64,000 bases of DNA from JAJXZP01 sp963787185 (GCA_963787185.1 CAWBCC010000012.1:557144-621143), one strand, 5' to 3'; counted from the first letter of the stretch, positions 24,148-33,429 are shown. The notes: generated by a model not told the origin, from the letters alone. Program-made: numbers and translations.

Positions 24148-24861
24148 ATGCGTACAGTTCCCTTTCTCGCCCTTGGTCTGATGCTGATCGTCATGGGCAT
24201 TACCGAAGCATCCGCACAGAGCATGGAGCAATCTTCCGGGCTGCGGGGGACGATAATCGCGCAACCGGTACCGGCCTCGGATTTTTCGCTTACTGATCAG
24301 ACAGGCGCGACATTTCACATGTCCTCCACCCGGGGCAAAGTAGTGGTTCTGAGCTTTATCTACACCCACTGTGCCGCCGTCTGTCCCTATGTGACCGTCA
24401 AGCTCAAGGAGGCGCTGTCGCAGCTGGGCCCCGATGCCAGGAATGTCATATTCGTGGCTGTCACGACCGATCCCAAGCGCGACACTCCCTCCATTATCGC
24501 GCGCTACAGCAGGGAGGTCGGCCTCTTCAATTCTTGGCACTTCCTCACCGGTTCTCCGGCGGAAGTCGAGAAGGTGTGGTCCTTGTACGGAGTCGGCGTC
24601 CATATCGTCACGGCGGCCGACCTCAGCCAGTCTGGAGGCGGCAGCATGTCCATGATGTCCGGACAGCACGACGAAGGCTTGAACGCAAGGGATAAGACCC
24701 TCGTCATGAAGATCATCAGAGAGTTCGCCGGCGGATATATGGTGACGCACTCGGCACCGTTCTGGATAGTCGATGCCTCGGGCGATGTGCGGGCAATCCT
24801 CAACGCAGACGCGATGCCCGAAGACATCGTCACCGATGCCCGGATCCTCATGCATGGGTAG
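24148..24861 (+). CDS. SCO1/SenC-family copper chaperone-like protein
   Basis: A 237-residue exported protein: signal peptide MRTVPFLALGLMLIVMG, then a thioredoxin fold with the copper-binding CAAVC (C-x3-C) near residue 76 and the His ligand in HSAPFWIVD near the C-terminus; VTTDPKRDTP is the family signature. SCO proteins load the CuA site of cytochrome oxidase or act as thiol oxidoreductases. No oxidase gene is in this window. AAAGGAGG lies 4 bases before the ATG. The 240 bases upstream show no gene. Confidence 0.88.
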   Translation: MRTVPFLALGLMLIVMGITEASAQSMEQSSGLRGTIIAQPVPASDFSLTDQTGATFHMSSTRGKVVVLSFIYTHCAAVCPYVTVKLKEALSQLGPDARNVIFVAVTTDPKRDTPSIIARYSREVGLFNSWHFLTGSPAEVEKVWSLYGVGVHIVTAADLSQSGGGSMSMMSGQHDEGLNARDKTLVMKIIREFAGGYMVTHSAPFWIVDASGDVRAILNADAMPEDIVTDARILMHG

Positions 24862-25072
24862 GGGTTGAAACTCCCGGTCTTGGATTACCAGCGCTCCAAA
24901 GTTGGGCCCTTGGTTCCGGCGATTGCGAATATTCGCGCGCTTTTATGGTCGGAGAGTACCTGGGTAAAACTTCCAGAGTAGCAGGAGTCGAGGTAAATCA
25001 GTCTTTCTCGACACGTGCGGATTGAGATTGGCTCGATCGGTATCGTGAGGTTCGCCGTTGAGGGAGGGAATC

Positions 25073-26010
25073 ATGAAGAAAGACAGGCCGGCTTCGCGCG
25101 TCATCGCCCTGGAAGAGGCCTTCCTGCACCCGAAACTCTTCGAATTGTTCCCCTCTTCCTTGAAACGGAAATACTCGGTCATCAAGGATCGACTCGACGA
25201 TGTAGGGCCGGGGCGAATTGCCCGAATGGATGCGGCGGGGATCGACATGCAGGTCCTGTCGCATGTGGAGCCGGGCGTTCAGTTCCTGGATGATCCCGAA
25301 CTGGCGATTTCCCTGTCCAGGGAAATAAACGACTGGCTGCATGAGGTCGTGCGCACATATCCCTCGCGCTTTGCCGGTTTCGCCATGATCCCGACGCAAT
25401 CGCCCAAAGACGCCGCGGACGAGCTCGAACGATGCGTGACCGAGATGGGGTTCGTCGGCGCGCTCGTGAATGGGCACACGAATGGCCGGTATTTGGACCA
25501 CGAGTCCTATTCGGTGCTCTTCGACAGGGCCGAGGCCCTGGATGTGCCGATTTACATTCATCCCACGGATCCTCCGCAGGAGAATGGCTTATTGCGGCGC
25601 AAGAGGCGAAGGTGGGCTCCGCTCACCCTCGTCTTAGCATGCAGAAATCATTCAACTATTACTTGCATGAGAACATCTACGTGACCACCAGCGGAGTCTT
25701 CGACCTGCCGGTCTTCGAGTGCGCCCGAGCCGTCCTGGGCATCGATAACATGCTGTTTTCCGTGGACGATCCGTTCCAGGACAATTTTGCAGGCATCGAA
25801 TTCCTGAAGGCATGCCGTCTCTCCGAGCAGGAGCGGGATAAACTATCCCACGGGAACGCCGAGCGCCTTCTCAAATTGCCCGCTGCGGATGGCGCTGTCG
25901 CTCGAACCGGCAAGGGCCGGCGGGATCGTGCCGGCTCTTTCCTGTCTTCGTTCAAGGCGAGGATCAGATCGAAATTGGGCAGGGCTTTGCTGGCGAAAAT
26001 GGTGAAATAG
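25073..26010 (+). pseudogene. amidohydrolase (ACMSD/benzoate-decarboxylase type) with internal deletion
   Basis: The first frame (ATG 25073, GGAGG before it) runs through VIALEEAFLHPK, MDAAGIDMQVLS and GFVGALVNGH to YIHPTDPPQ, as in amidohydrolase_2 proteins. After about 25600 the similarity switches to another frame, HPRLSMQKSF then HENIYVTTSGVF and NMLFSVDDPF. The stretch that normally carries the third metal-binding His (around LGHMGE) is absent, so 70-90 codons are deleted and the frame is shifted. The product cannot be a normal decarboxylase or hydrolase. Confidence 0.8.
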
Positions 26011-26105
26011 GCATCGGAGTCTCAATAGGCTATAATGACCCCAGTCCGGCCATATTGTTTCATGAAATAGATACCATCGGGGATGGTATAAGGAAGGATC
26101 GAAAG

Positions 26106-26795
26106 ATGAACGTGATCGCAGTAAACGGAGGCCCTAGGAAGAACCGGAACACGGCGACCTTGCTGGGCAAGGCCCTGGAGGGTGCGCAATCGGTTGGGGC
26201 AGATACCGAGTTGATTCATCTCTATGATCTGACCTTCAAGGGATGCAGGAGCTGTCTTGAATGTAAGCTGAAAGGCAATAAGCATCTTGGAATATGCCTC
26301 TTCGAAGACGGCCTTTCGGATTCTCTCAGGAAAATATCCAAGTGCGATGTCCTTCTCCTTGGTTCGCCCATCTACATTAGCGCCATTACCGGAGTGATGC
26401 ATTCATTCCTCGAGCGTTTGTTCTTTCCCGCCCTTACGTACAATGCGGGGCATGGCTCGGTCTTCCAAGGCAAGATATCCTCCTGTTTTTTCTATGCCAT
26501 GGGTGCTCCGGAAGAGCGTGCCAAGACTCAAAACTATGAGGCCATCTTTCAATTCAATGAAATGCGTCTGAAGACGCTCCATGGAACTTCGGAGTATCTA
26601 GCCTCCTATAATACCTACCAGTTTGATGACTACTCAAAGTATGAGGCTTCCATGTTTGACGAGAAGAGCAAGGCCAAGATAAGACAGGAACAGTTTCCTC
26701 TAGATTGTAAAAAGGCTTTCGAGATCGGAGCAAGACTTGCCGGCATCGAGGGAGATCGAAAAGTTGAAGATGGCCTGTCGTCGTTAGAGAGATGA
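26106..26795 (+). CDS. NADPH-dependent FMN reductase / iron-sulfur flavoprotein-like
   Basis: A 229-residue flavodoxin-fold protein: phosphate loop NGGPRKNRNTATLL at residues 7-20, CRSCLECK cysteine motif near residue 53 as in ISF-type flavoproteins, and LLLGSPIYISAITGVMHSF in the FMN-contact region. It likely transfers electrons from NAD(P)H to a small acceptor in the cytoplasm. I start at ATG 26106 (MNVIAVNGG), where family members begin. It overlaps or nearly touches the small membrane protein gene downstream. Confidence 0.85.
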   Translation: MNVIAVNGGPRKNRNTATLLGKALEGAQSVGADTELIHLYDLTFKGCRSCLECKLKGNKHLGICLFEDGLSDSLRKISKCDVLLLGSPIYISAITGVMHSFLERLFFPALTYNAGHGSVFQGKISSCFFYAMGAPEERAKTQNYEAIFQFNEMRLKTLHGTSEYLASYNTYQFDDYSKYEASMFDEKSKAKIRQEQFPLDCKKAFEIGARLAGIEGDRKVEDGLSSLER

Positions 26796-26818
26796 GGCAA
26801 TCAAGAGGAGGCATCCTT

Positions 26819-27007
26819 ATGGCAAGGCACAAAATGGAAGTCACCTGGATGGTCGTATCGTGGCTGATTACTATAGTCGTCGCCGTGGTGGTATTCATTT
26901 TCAACAATAAACGGGATGTTATCGACTACCTGGTGGTTGTAGCGTTGGTTTTGCTTTCAGGGAGACAATCATATAAGTTTCTCCGAGAACACAATCAGGG
27001 AAGTTAG
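26819..27007 (+). CDS. small membrane protein, 62 residues
   Basis: Two hydrophobic segments (WMVVSWLITIVVAVVVFIF and DYLVVVALVLLSG) separated by a basic loop. AGAGGAGG lies 7 bases before ATG 26819. It follows the flavin reductase gene by 23 bases and probably shares its transcript. Family unknown. Confidence 0.6.
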   Translation: MARHKMEVTWMVVSWLITIVVAVVVFIFNNKRDVIDYLVVVALVLLSGRQSYKFLREHNQGS

Positions 27008-27098
27008 TCAGAATGGTTGAGGCTTTTTCAAAAGTCGGATGACCTTTGTTGGATCGTCGCGAAGCGACACGACAATCATTCCATTGATCCAACTGCGA

Positions 27099-27129
27099 AG
27101 CCAATTTCGGTGCGACTTTGAAATTGGCT
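27099..27129. repeat. dispersed stem-loop, family C copy 1
   Basis: AGCCAATTTC (27099-27108) pairs with GAAATTGGCT (27120-27129). The same stem, with CTTTGAAATTGGCTC on the right arm, recurs at 31369-31404. Confidence 0.6.
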
Positions 27130-27204
27130 CAGTTACCTGCCATATTCGATTCGACGACTTCAAGCCGAATTAGTATATTCGATTCACTTGCCAAGGGGGT
27201 AAAT

Positions 27205-27603
27205 ATGAGGATCCAATTCAGCAGCATTTTGGTTGAGGATCAGGATAAAGCCCTCAAGTTCTATACCGAGGTTCTAGGATTCGTCAAAATGGCCGACATC
27301 CCAATGGGGGAGTATAGGTTCCTTACGGTCGCATCGAAAGACTTTCCGCTGGACGCCCAGCTGGCCTTGGAGGCCACGACCTTCCTTCCCTCCAAGGTCT
27401 ACCAAAAGGCGTTGTTCGACGCTTCCATGCCGGCCGCCTCTTTGATCACTACCGATATCGAGAAGGATGTCGCCAAGCTTAAGGCAAAAGCCGTGAAGTT
27501 TCTGGGAGAGCCTCGAAACGCGGGTCCGATTCTGACTGTCTTATTCGAAGATACGTGTGGAAACTTGGTGAATTTAGTCCAGCCTCTTCAGATGCCAAAG
27601 TAA
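27205..27603 (+). CDS. VOC-family (glyoxalase-fold) protein
   Basis: A 132-residue protein with the paired beta-alpha-beta-beta-beta modules of VOC proteins: ILVEDQDKALKFYTEVLGF at residues 8-26 and FEDTCGNLVNLVQ at the end. Metal-ligand positions are only partly kept (Glu and Gln instead of His), so it may be a binding protein and not a lyase or dioxygenase. GGGGG precedes ATG 27205 by 6 bases. Confidence 0.85.
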   Translation: MRIQFSSILVEDQDKALKFYTEVLGFVKMADIPMGEYRFLTVASKDFPLDAQLALEATTFLPSKVYQKALFDASMPAASLITTDIEKDVAKLKAKAVKFLGEPRNAGPILTVLFEDTCGNLVNLVQPLQMPK

Positions 27604-27797
27604 AAGCATCGACCTTTCATTTGTGCTTGGCAAAATGGCATTGGAGAAGGAGCTTGAGAAAGCAGAATCGTGCGTAGATATGGCATGAGAGACTGCCGAG
27701 TGTGCATTCGCAGGTACTCGCGGATCGTCCTGCGGCAGTGTCCGGAGCGCAGAAGGGGGACGATGGCATACGCGCTCGCTCGGCCTCTCTGCGATGC

Positions 27798-28358
27798 TCA
27801 AGCGATATACGTTATTGCATTCTCCCTCTTTTTCGGTATCTCCTGATCATGACTGAGCTTGTAGCCCAGCGTTATGCCGAATTGAAGCGCGTAGCCTTCC
27901 GGAATCTGAAGTTCCCCGGCATAGTCTTCGGCGTTCCGACTCGCGGCCAGAACTCCGACGGTGCCTATCCAGCAGGATCCGATGTCGAATGATTCCGCTG
28001 CGAGGAGGATGTTTTGGGTCGCGGCGGCGGCGTTGATCGCGCCGAAACTATCGCGCTTTTCCGTAGAAACCAGAATCACGCATGGGGCATTTCGAAACAC
28101 GTTCGCACCCGTATCCCGGGCTACTTTCTGCAGAATCGGATTTCCGTCCTTGTTTATCTCGGAAAGGACCCAAGCGTTCACTTTGTCGACGACGGACCTG
28201 TTCTGAATGACGGTGAAGTGACAGTTCTGGGAATTGTTCGCGCTCGGAGCGAATAGACCGCACTCGATAATGGCATCCAGTTCGGCCTTCCTGATCTTTT
28301 CGTCCTTGAAGGCACGGACACTTCTCCTTTCCAAAATCGCGTTGAAAACTTCGTTCAT
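27798..28358 (-). CDS. nitroreductase-family flavoprotein
   Basis: The 186-residue protein has the FMN-binding RRSVRAF near residue 11, FAPSANNSQNCHF near residue 36, and NILLAAESFDIGSCWIG near residue 115, the usual nitroreductase layout. It is a cytoplasmic FMN-dependent NAD(P)H oxidoreductase. Two further nitroreductase-fold genes lie at 30810 and 31517. The gene is convergent with the VOC gene, and no clear terminator was found in the 194 bases between. Confidence 0.9.
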   Translation of the reverse strand: MNEVFNAILERRSVRAFKDEKIRKAELDAIIECGLFAPSANNSQNCHFTVIQNRSVVDKVNAWVLSEINKDGNPILQKVARDTGANVFRNAPCVILVSTEKRDSFGAINAAAATQNILLAAESFDIGSCWIGTVGVLAASRNAEDYAGELQIPEGYALQFGITLGYKLSHDQEIPKKRENAITYIA

Positions 28359-28483
28359 ACCGGCACCTCCGCAATGAAAAGATACTAAACTTATGATGAT
28401 GGATGGAGCGCATTTGACGAAGTTTGCAACACCATGGTACGAAGGGGCGACTGAATTATTTCCGTGTGGGAAGGGGAAAGTCG

Positions 28484-28882
28484 GTGAAAAAATACCCGGG
28501 ATTTGCGCTGGCTCTGGCTCTTGCCCTTTGGGGCTGCCAGAGCGATACCAGCATCTTCGTTCCGGTAAGCGGAATCTCGATCACCGCGGGGACACCATCA
28601 TCCGGATCGGTTTCGTCGGGCCTGTGGACGCCGGCTTCGCCGTACACGACGCCCCAGACCCTTCAACTGAGCGCCGTCGTCGACCCGACGAACGCTTCCA
28701 ATAAGTCGGTGACTTGGTCATCGAGCGATACCACGGGAACCATAACCGTAAGCTCATCCGGTTTCGTTGCCGCATCGGGCTATGCGGGTGCCATCGGCGC
28801 GACGGCGATTACGGCGACCGCGAACGACGACAGCGGGACCACCGCGACCTTCGAGGTGAATGTCTCCGCTTGGGGCCCCTGA
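28484..28882 (+). CDS. lipoprotein with an Ig-like (BIG2-type) domain
   Basis: GTG 28484 (AGGGGAAAG 4 bases upstream) starts VKKYPGFALALALALWGC, a signal peptide ending in a lipobox-like ALWGC. The rest (about 110 residues) is a bacterial Ig-like domain: VSGISITAG, LQLSAVVDPTNASNKSVTW and TAITATANDD are typical of BIG2 repeats. A surface-exposed adhesive or structural role is usual for such proteins. The longer reading from 28424 lacks a signal peptide at its start. Confidence 0.75.
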   Translation: MKKYPGFALALALALWGCQSDTSIFVPVSGISITAGTPSSGSVSSGLWTPASPYTTPQTLQLSAVVDPTNASNKSVTWSSSDTTGTITVSSSGFVAASGYAGAIGATAITATANDDSGTTATFEVNVSAWGP

Positions 28883-29213
28883 TTGTCGAAAACTGGAGCC
28901 GTATTTCACGCAGGCTTGCGAAGGCCGTTCACGGCCACGACACATTTCACCCGCAGAGTATACTACGAGCTTTTCCCAGTCCGGTTAGTATCCTGTCCGG
29001 CTCATGTCAAACTCCGCGGGATGTGGAGGCTGAGAATGCCTCTCGATGAGGATTTGAAATCAATCGATAAATATCTTTATATCGGTCCATAGGGTAGGGC
29101 GGCGCTTGAAAAGGCGAGCGAAGCTATCGGCAGGCCCCAAGTCGGCTTCCGGCCGGCCCTCCGAATGACCGCCCTCCGCCTGGCCGACATCCGGCACGTC
29201 GTGTCCCGGTGCC

Positions 29214-29241
29214 TTGTACTTGGGACGGCGCCATATAGAAT
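29214..29241 (+). promoter_or_regulatory. promoter of the DUF3943 gene
   Basis: TTGTAC (29214-29219) and TAGAAT (29236-29241) are 16 bases apart. The expected start is at or just before ATG 29249, implying a very short or absent leader. The rest of 28883-29213 holds no gene, tRNA or terminator that I can recognise. Confidence 0.45.
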
Positions 29242-29248
29242 ACTTCAT

Positions 29249-30727
29249 ATGAAGAGCCTCCTCATCCGCCGCGCCGCTTTGCTCGTCCTTGTCCTGATCG
29301 GGGCGCTGGAATATGCGGCGCCCGGCGCGGCAGGAGATACGGCCGATGAGGCCCCTGCCGCCGTCGCCGTGGATACCGGCGATGCCGCGGCGGGCGATCC
29401 GGCACCCTCTATCTCCGACCATCCGCGCTGGGGCATCGCCCTCGCCGAAATACTCGGCAGCAATCTCGCCGTGAACCTCTTCGACCGTTTCGTCTACGAA
29501 ACATATTTCCCGGCCGTTCCCGACAACGGCTGGGCCGATACCACCTGGACATCCTGGGAAGCCAATCTGAAGGGGCCCTGGCATTTCGACGAGGATCCCT
29601 GGTCCGGAAACGAAATCGGCCATCCCTACCAGGGCGCGATCTACTATGCCGCCGCCCGCTCCAACGGTCTCGACTTCTGGGAATCGGCGGCGGGGACGGC
29701 CCTGGGCGCCTTCACCTGGAAAATTTTCGGCGAAGTGGACGACTCCAACATCAACGACCTCGTGACCACGACGATGGGCGGCGCATCCGTGGGGGAAATG
29801 TTTCACAGGTTGTATGTCGAAACCAAGCGGGAAGGCTCCCTGATCCGATTCGTCTTCGGCCCCGTGGACGCGGCCAACGATGCGGTCTTCGGAGAGGGAA
29901 GCTGGGATCGGGGCGCCGAGTCGAGGGTTTCGCTCTCGCTCGAGGCCGGCCTCGTCGCTCCTTTCGTCGGATCAGCCCCCGCCCGCGAGCTCGAGCCGGG
30001 TTTCGCCGGCCTCAACGGGGAATTCGGTGAATCCATCGTGTACGGCGATCCTTTCGGCGAAGACGCCGCTCCCTTCGACTACTTCGAGCAGCGGCTCGAC
30101 GTGCAGCTTTCGCCCTCCTTCTGGGGCGTCGCCTTCTTTTCGAACGGGATCCTCGGCAGTTTCCCCCTCGCCGATACTGAGCTGGGAGAACTCGCCCTCG
30201 CGCCCAGTCTTCACTACGACTTCATCTACGGCTCCTTCGTCGAGCTCGAGGCCAACTCTCTGGGCTTGAGCCTCATCGGCGACAGGAGGTTCAAAGACGG
30301 GTTCCGTTTCTGGGGGGAATTCCACCTCAACGCCGTGGTGCTCGGCACGACCGAGAACACCTATCTCCGGGAACTCTACGGGCCTCAGCAAGGGAATGCC
30401 GAGGGACGGGACTACGACTGGTGCTTCGGCGAGGGGGCCAAGGTCCAACTTTGCCTCGCCCAGCCGCGGCTCGGCTCCATCAGTCTCGACTACGTGCTGT
30501 ACTGTATGAACCTCATGCCCGGCACCGCCAATCCTCAGGCGCCCCTCGATCTCGGAATAATCGGCCTGCTCGACCTGAGCTTCGAGCATCCGATCTCCCC
30601 TCGCTTCTCGGTCGGAGCCGCCTACACCCTCTACCACAAGAATGCCTTCTACGACCTGTGGCCGAGCGTCAATGAATATGCGCAGGCGTTCACCTTGTAT
30701 GGCAAGTTGCATCTTGGAATTCTCTGA
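29249..30727 (+). CDS. DUF3943 outer-membrane-type protein
   Basis: The 492-residue protein has a signal peptide (MKSLLIRRAALLVLVLIGAL), then the DUF3943 region: WEANLKGPWHFDEDPWSGNE, IGHPYQGAIYYAAARSNG and NDLVTTTMGG. The C-terminal half alternates short hydrophobic strands ending in aromatic residues (LHYDFIYGSFVEL, LSLIGDR, LHLGIL), consistent with a beta-barrel. Function unknown. I chose ATG 29249, as earlier codons would precede the signal peptide. It is monocistronic by position. Confidence 0.82.
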   Translation: MKSLLIRRAALLVLVLIGALEYAAPGAAGDTADEAPAAVAVDTGDAAAGDPAPSISDHPRWGIALAEILGSNLAVNLFDRFVYETYFPAVPDNGWADTTWTSWEANLKGPWHFDEDPWSGNEIGHPYQGAIYYAAARSNGLDFWESAAGTALGAFTWKIFGEVDDSNINDLVTTTMGGASVGEMFHRLYVETKREGSLIRFVFGPVDAANDAVFGEGSWDRGAESRVSLSLEAGLVAPFVGSAPARELEPGFAGLNGEFGESIVYGDPFGEDAAPFDYFEQRLDVQLSPSFWGVAFFSNGILGSFPLADTELGELALAPSLHYDFIYGSFVELEANSLGLSLIGDRRFKDGFRFWGEFHLNAVVLGTTENTYLRELYGPQQGNAEGRDYDWCFGEGAKVQLCLAQPRLGSISLDYVLYCMNLMPGTANPQAPLDLGIIGLLDLSFEHPISPRFSVGAAYTLYHKNAFYDLWPSVNEYAQAFTLYGKLHLGIL

Positions 30728-30809
30728 CCCTGTCGCGTCGAACCTTGACCTCTATCCCGGTTCTCCGGCAAGCTGTGTCCATTCCAACCCAGCGCAATGA
30801 AAGGATCCC

Positions 30810-31370
30810 ATGAATCAGGTCATCGAAATCATCAAATCCAGGAGGAGCCTGCGCTCCTTCAAGTCCGACCCCGTGCCGAAGGACCTCGTCCAAACGATTC
30901 TCGACGCCGCAATCTGGGCGCCGAGCGGCATGAATGCCCAGGCCTGGCGCTTCACCGCCCTGGTTCGCCGGACGCTCATCGATCGCCTCAACGCGCTCAT
31001 CAGGGAGTCGCTCCGTTCGTCGAGCATCGAGCGTCTGCGGCAACAGGCTGCGCGTCCCGATGCCGACTTTTTCTACGGCGCGCCCGTCGTGATCATAGCT
31101 TCCGGCGAATCGGACAGCCCGACCGTCGCGCCCGATTGCGCCGCCGGCCTCGAGAACATGCTGCTCGCGGCGACATCGCTCGGCCTCGGCAGCTGCTGGG
31201 TCCACGCTCCCACCCGCCTCGCGGCGAGTCCCGAGACCGCGGCTCTGCGCGCCGAGCTCGGCATCCCGGCGAGCCACGGGATTTTCGGTTCGATGGCGGT
31301 GGGCTATGCCGCCGGCGCCCTCCCTCCCGCGCCCGGGCGCAAGGCCGCTTGCACCGCCATCGTCGAATAG
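30810..31370 (+). CDS. nitroreductase-family flavoprotein
   Basis: A 186-residue nitroreductase with RRSLRSF near residue 12, WAPSGMNAQAWRF near residue 36 and NMLLAATSLGLGSCWVH near residue 118. It is distinct from the protein at 27798 (different C-terminus). AAAGGA lies before the ATG. A family C stem-loop starts within its stop codon. Confidence 0.9.
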   Translation: MNQVIEIIKSRRSLRSFKSDPVPKDLVQTILDAAIWAPSGMNAQAWRFTALVRRTLIDRLNALIRESLRSSSIERLRQQAARPDADFFYGAPVVIIASGESDSPTVAPDCAAGLENMLLAATSLGLGSCWVHAPTRLAASPETAALRAELGIPASHGIFGSMAVGYAAGALPPAPGRKAACTAIVE

Positions 31371-31404
31371 CCAATTCAAAAGTAACCGACCTTTGAAATT
31401 GGCT
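31369..31404. repeat. dispersed stem-loop, family C copy 2
   Basis: AGCCAATTCAAAAG (31369-31382) pairs, with bulges, with CTTTGAAATTGGCT (31391-31404). It begins in the TAG of the nitroreductase gene and may act as its terminator. Confidence 0.55.
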
Positions 31405-31516
31405 CGGGGACTACGAGGCAAACCGGCATGGAAGCGCCCGAGGATATCGATCGGATCGGGCACGGCTTGACGCCCGGATCGGATGCGATAGGATGGGGAC
31501 AGCATAGGAGGAACGT

Positions 31517-32179
31517 ATGAAGAGCGAAAGCGATTTCAAAGGCGATCTGCGGGGCATCGAACTGCCCGAGCCCAGCTTCGGCCGGGACGGATCCGTGCAA
31601 TCGGCCCTGCAAAAACGGCGGACGGTGCGTTCCATCGGCGACAGGAGACTCTCCCTGCAGATGCTTTCCAACCTTCTGTGGTCGGCCTGCGGTGTGAATC
31701 GGAAAAAAGGGCCCTTCGATACTCCCGGAATTACGGCCGCCTCGGCGAGCAACTCGCAGGAAATCGACGTCTATGTCGCCCTGAAAGGAGGCGTCTACCG
31801 ATATGAGCCGGCCCGGCACGGACTTACTCCCGTAATCGCCGGCGATCTGCGATCCCTGGCCATCGGGAAGGGACAGATGAGCGCAGGCGCGGATGCTCCG
31901 GTGCGGCTCATCTACGTCGCGGACCTCGGAAAGTTCGCCGAGGCCGGCTATCAGGAGCCGGGCCTGGAGGATCCGGAAACGCAGAAAGCCTACTATTATG
32001 TCGACACGGGTCTCATCGCGGGAAACGTCTATCTATTCGCGGCTTCCCAGGGCTTGGCGACCTGGTTCCACAACTGCAATAAGCCCGAACTTTCGACAAA
32101 GTTGGGGCTCAAACCTGGTCAGCGGGTGCTCTTCGGTCAGACTGTCGGCTACAAGGCGAAGGCCTCAGAAGCGAGGTAG
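31517..32179 (+). CDS. SagB/ThcOx-type nitroreductase-fold dehydrogenase
   Basis: The 220-residue protein fits the SagB-type subfamily: RRTVRSIGDRRLSLQMLSNL, LLWSACGVNR and SASNSQEIDVYV, followed by YYVDTGLIAGNVYLFAASQGL. SagB proteins oxidise azolines in peptide antibiotics, but stand-alone members like this are common and uncharacterised. No cyclodehydratase or precursor peptide is nearby, so a bacteriocin role is not supported. AGGAGG precedes the ATG. The cfa gene follows after 5 bases, suggesting co-transcription. Confidence 0.85.
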   Translation: MKSESDFKGDLRGIELPEPSFGRDGSVQSALQKRRTVRSIGDRRLSLQMLSNLLWSACGVNRKKGPFDTPGITAASASNSQEIDVYVALKGGVYRYEPARHGLTPVIAGDLRSLAIGKGQMSAGADAPVRLIYVADLGKFAEAGYQEPGLEDPETQKAYYYVDTGLIAGNVYLFAASQGLATWFHNCNKPELSTKLGLKPGQRVLFGQTVGYKAKASEAR

Positions 32180-32184
32180 CACGT

Positions 32185-33333
32185 ATGCCCCGGCTCGCGG
32201 GCGAGGGGGTGGACATGGAAACGGCGGAGCGCATCGCAGCGGAAATTCTCGAAGCGGCGGACATCAAGGTGAACGGGGACCGCCCCTGGGACCTCCGCGT
32301 GCACGACGCGGCCTTCTACCGGCGCGTCCTCGGCGGCGGCTCCCTCGCTCTGGGCGAATCGTACATGGACGGCTGGTGGGAATGCGACCGGCCGGACGAA
32401 CTCGTCGCGCGCATCCTCTCGAGCCATCTCCAGGAAAAGGTCAGGTCCTCGCCGAGGGCCCTCCTGCTCTGGATCAGAGCGGTGCTTCTCAACACCCAGC
32501 GAAAAAGCCGGGCCTACAACATCGGGAAGCGACACTACGACCTGGGCAACGATCTCTACCGCCTCATGCTCGACAAGGGAATGAACTACAGCTGCGGCTA
32601 CTGGAAGCGTGCGAAGAGTCTGGATGATGCCCAGGAGGACAAACTCGAGCTGATCTGCCGAAAGATTGGACTCGAGAAGGGAATGAGGTTGCTCGACATC
32701 GGCTGCGGCTGGGGAGGATTCGCCGAGTACGCGGCGTCCAAATACGGAGCCAGGGTGCTGGGCATCACCGTCTCCCGGGAACAGATCGAGCCGTCCCGGG
32801 AACGCTGCAGGGGTCTGCCTGTCGAGATCAGGCTCCAGGACTACCGCGATCTCGACGAGCGATTCGACCGCATCGTCTCCGTCGGCATGATCGAGCACGT
32901 GGGTTCCAAGAACTATCGCGGCTTCATGCGGGTCGCCGCACGCTGTCTCGCGCCCGGCGGGCTTTTTCTCCTTCACACCATCGGCGCGAAGGTCTCGTGC
33001 CGCACCACGGACCCCTGGGTCGACAAGTACATTTTCCCCGATTCCATGCTGCCCTCGCTTCGTCAGCTGACGGAGGCCGCGGAGGGCCTGTTCAAGACGG
33101 AAGATCTGCACAGCTTCGGGCAGTATTACGATACTACCCTGCTCGCATGGGACCGCAACTTCAGGGCGAACTGGGACCGCATCAAGGACCGGTACGGCGA
33201 ACGATTCTTCCGGATGTGGCGCTTCTACCTCCTGAGCAGCGCGGGCTCCTTCCGCGCCCTGCACAACCAGCTCTGGCAGATAGTCCTCTCGCCGCTCGAG
33301 TCGACGAAAATCTACGAAAGCATCAGGGACTGA
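32185..33333 (+). CDS. cfa: cyclopropane-fatty-acyl-phospholipid synthase
   Basis: The 382-residue protein has the Cfa layout: an N-terminal lipid-binding region (LRVHDAAFYRRVLGGGSLALG, YMDGWWEC), HYDLGNDLYRLML, the SAM motif LLDIGCGWGGFAEYAA near residue 166, GMIEHVG and the C-terminal WRFYLLSSAGSFRA. It methylenates double bonds of membrane phospholipid acyl chains with SAM, usually for acid or stationary-phase stability. ATG 32185 and ATG 32215 (GAGGGGG before it) are both possible starts. A family A stem-loop follows the stop directly. Confidence 0.92.
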   Translation: MPRLAGEGVDMETAERIAAEILEAADIKVNGDRPWDLRVHDAAFYRRVLGGGSLALGESYMDGWWECDRPDELVARILSSHLQEKVRSSPRALLLWIRAVLLNTQRKSRAYNIGKRHYDLGNDLYRLMLDKGMNYSCGYWKRAKSLDDAQEDKLELICRKIGLEKGMRLLDIGCGWGGFAEYAASKYGARVLGITVSREQIEPSRERCRGLPVEIRLQDYRDLDERFDRIVSVGMIEHVGSKNYRGFMRVAARCLAPGGLFLLHTIGAKVSCRTTDPWVDKYIFPDSMLPSLRQLTEAAEGLFKTEDLHSFGQYYDTTLLAWDRNFRANWDRIKDRYGERFFRMWRFYLLSSAGSFRALHNQLWQIVLSPLESTKIYESIRD

Positions 33334-33370
33334 CAGGGTGCCGACAAATTCGATGCTTGTCGGCACCCTG
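33334..33370. repeat. dispersed stem-loop, family A copy 2 (perfect)
   Basis: CAGGGTGCCGACA (33334-33346) and TGTCGGCACCCTG (33358-33370) are perfect complements with an 11-base loop AATTCGATGCT. It starts at the base after the cfa stop. Copy 1 has the same core and loop length. Confidence 0.75.
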
Positions 33371-33429
33371 CTGTGCCGGCGCCGTCGGGTGCCATATACT
33401 CCTTGGAACTTTGAGGAAGGATCGTCGAA

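Noticed and set aside
29060..29806. 248-residue minus-strand frame upstream of and over the DUF3943 gene
   Set aside because: Overlaps the real signal peptide and conserved domain of the plus-strand gene; composition is antisense-like.
31517..32179. Azole-peptide biosynthesis because of the SagB-like enzyme
   Set aside because: No cyclodehydratase, precursor peptide or transporter nearby; stand-alone SagB-type proteins are common.
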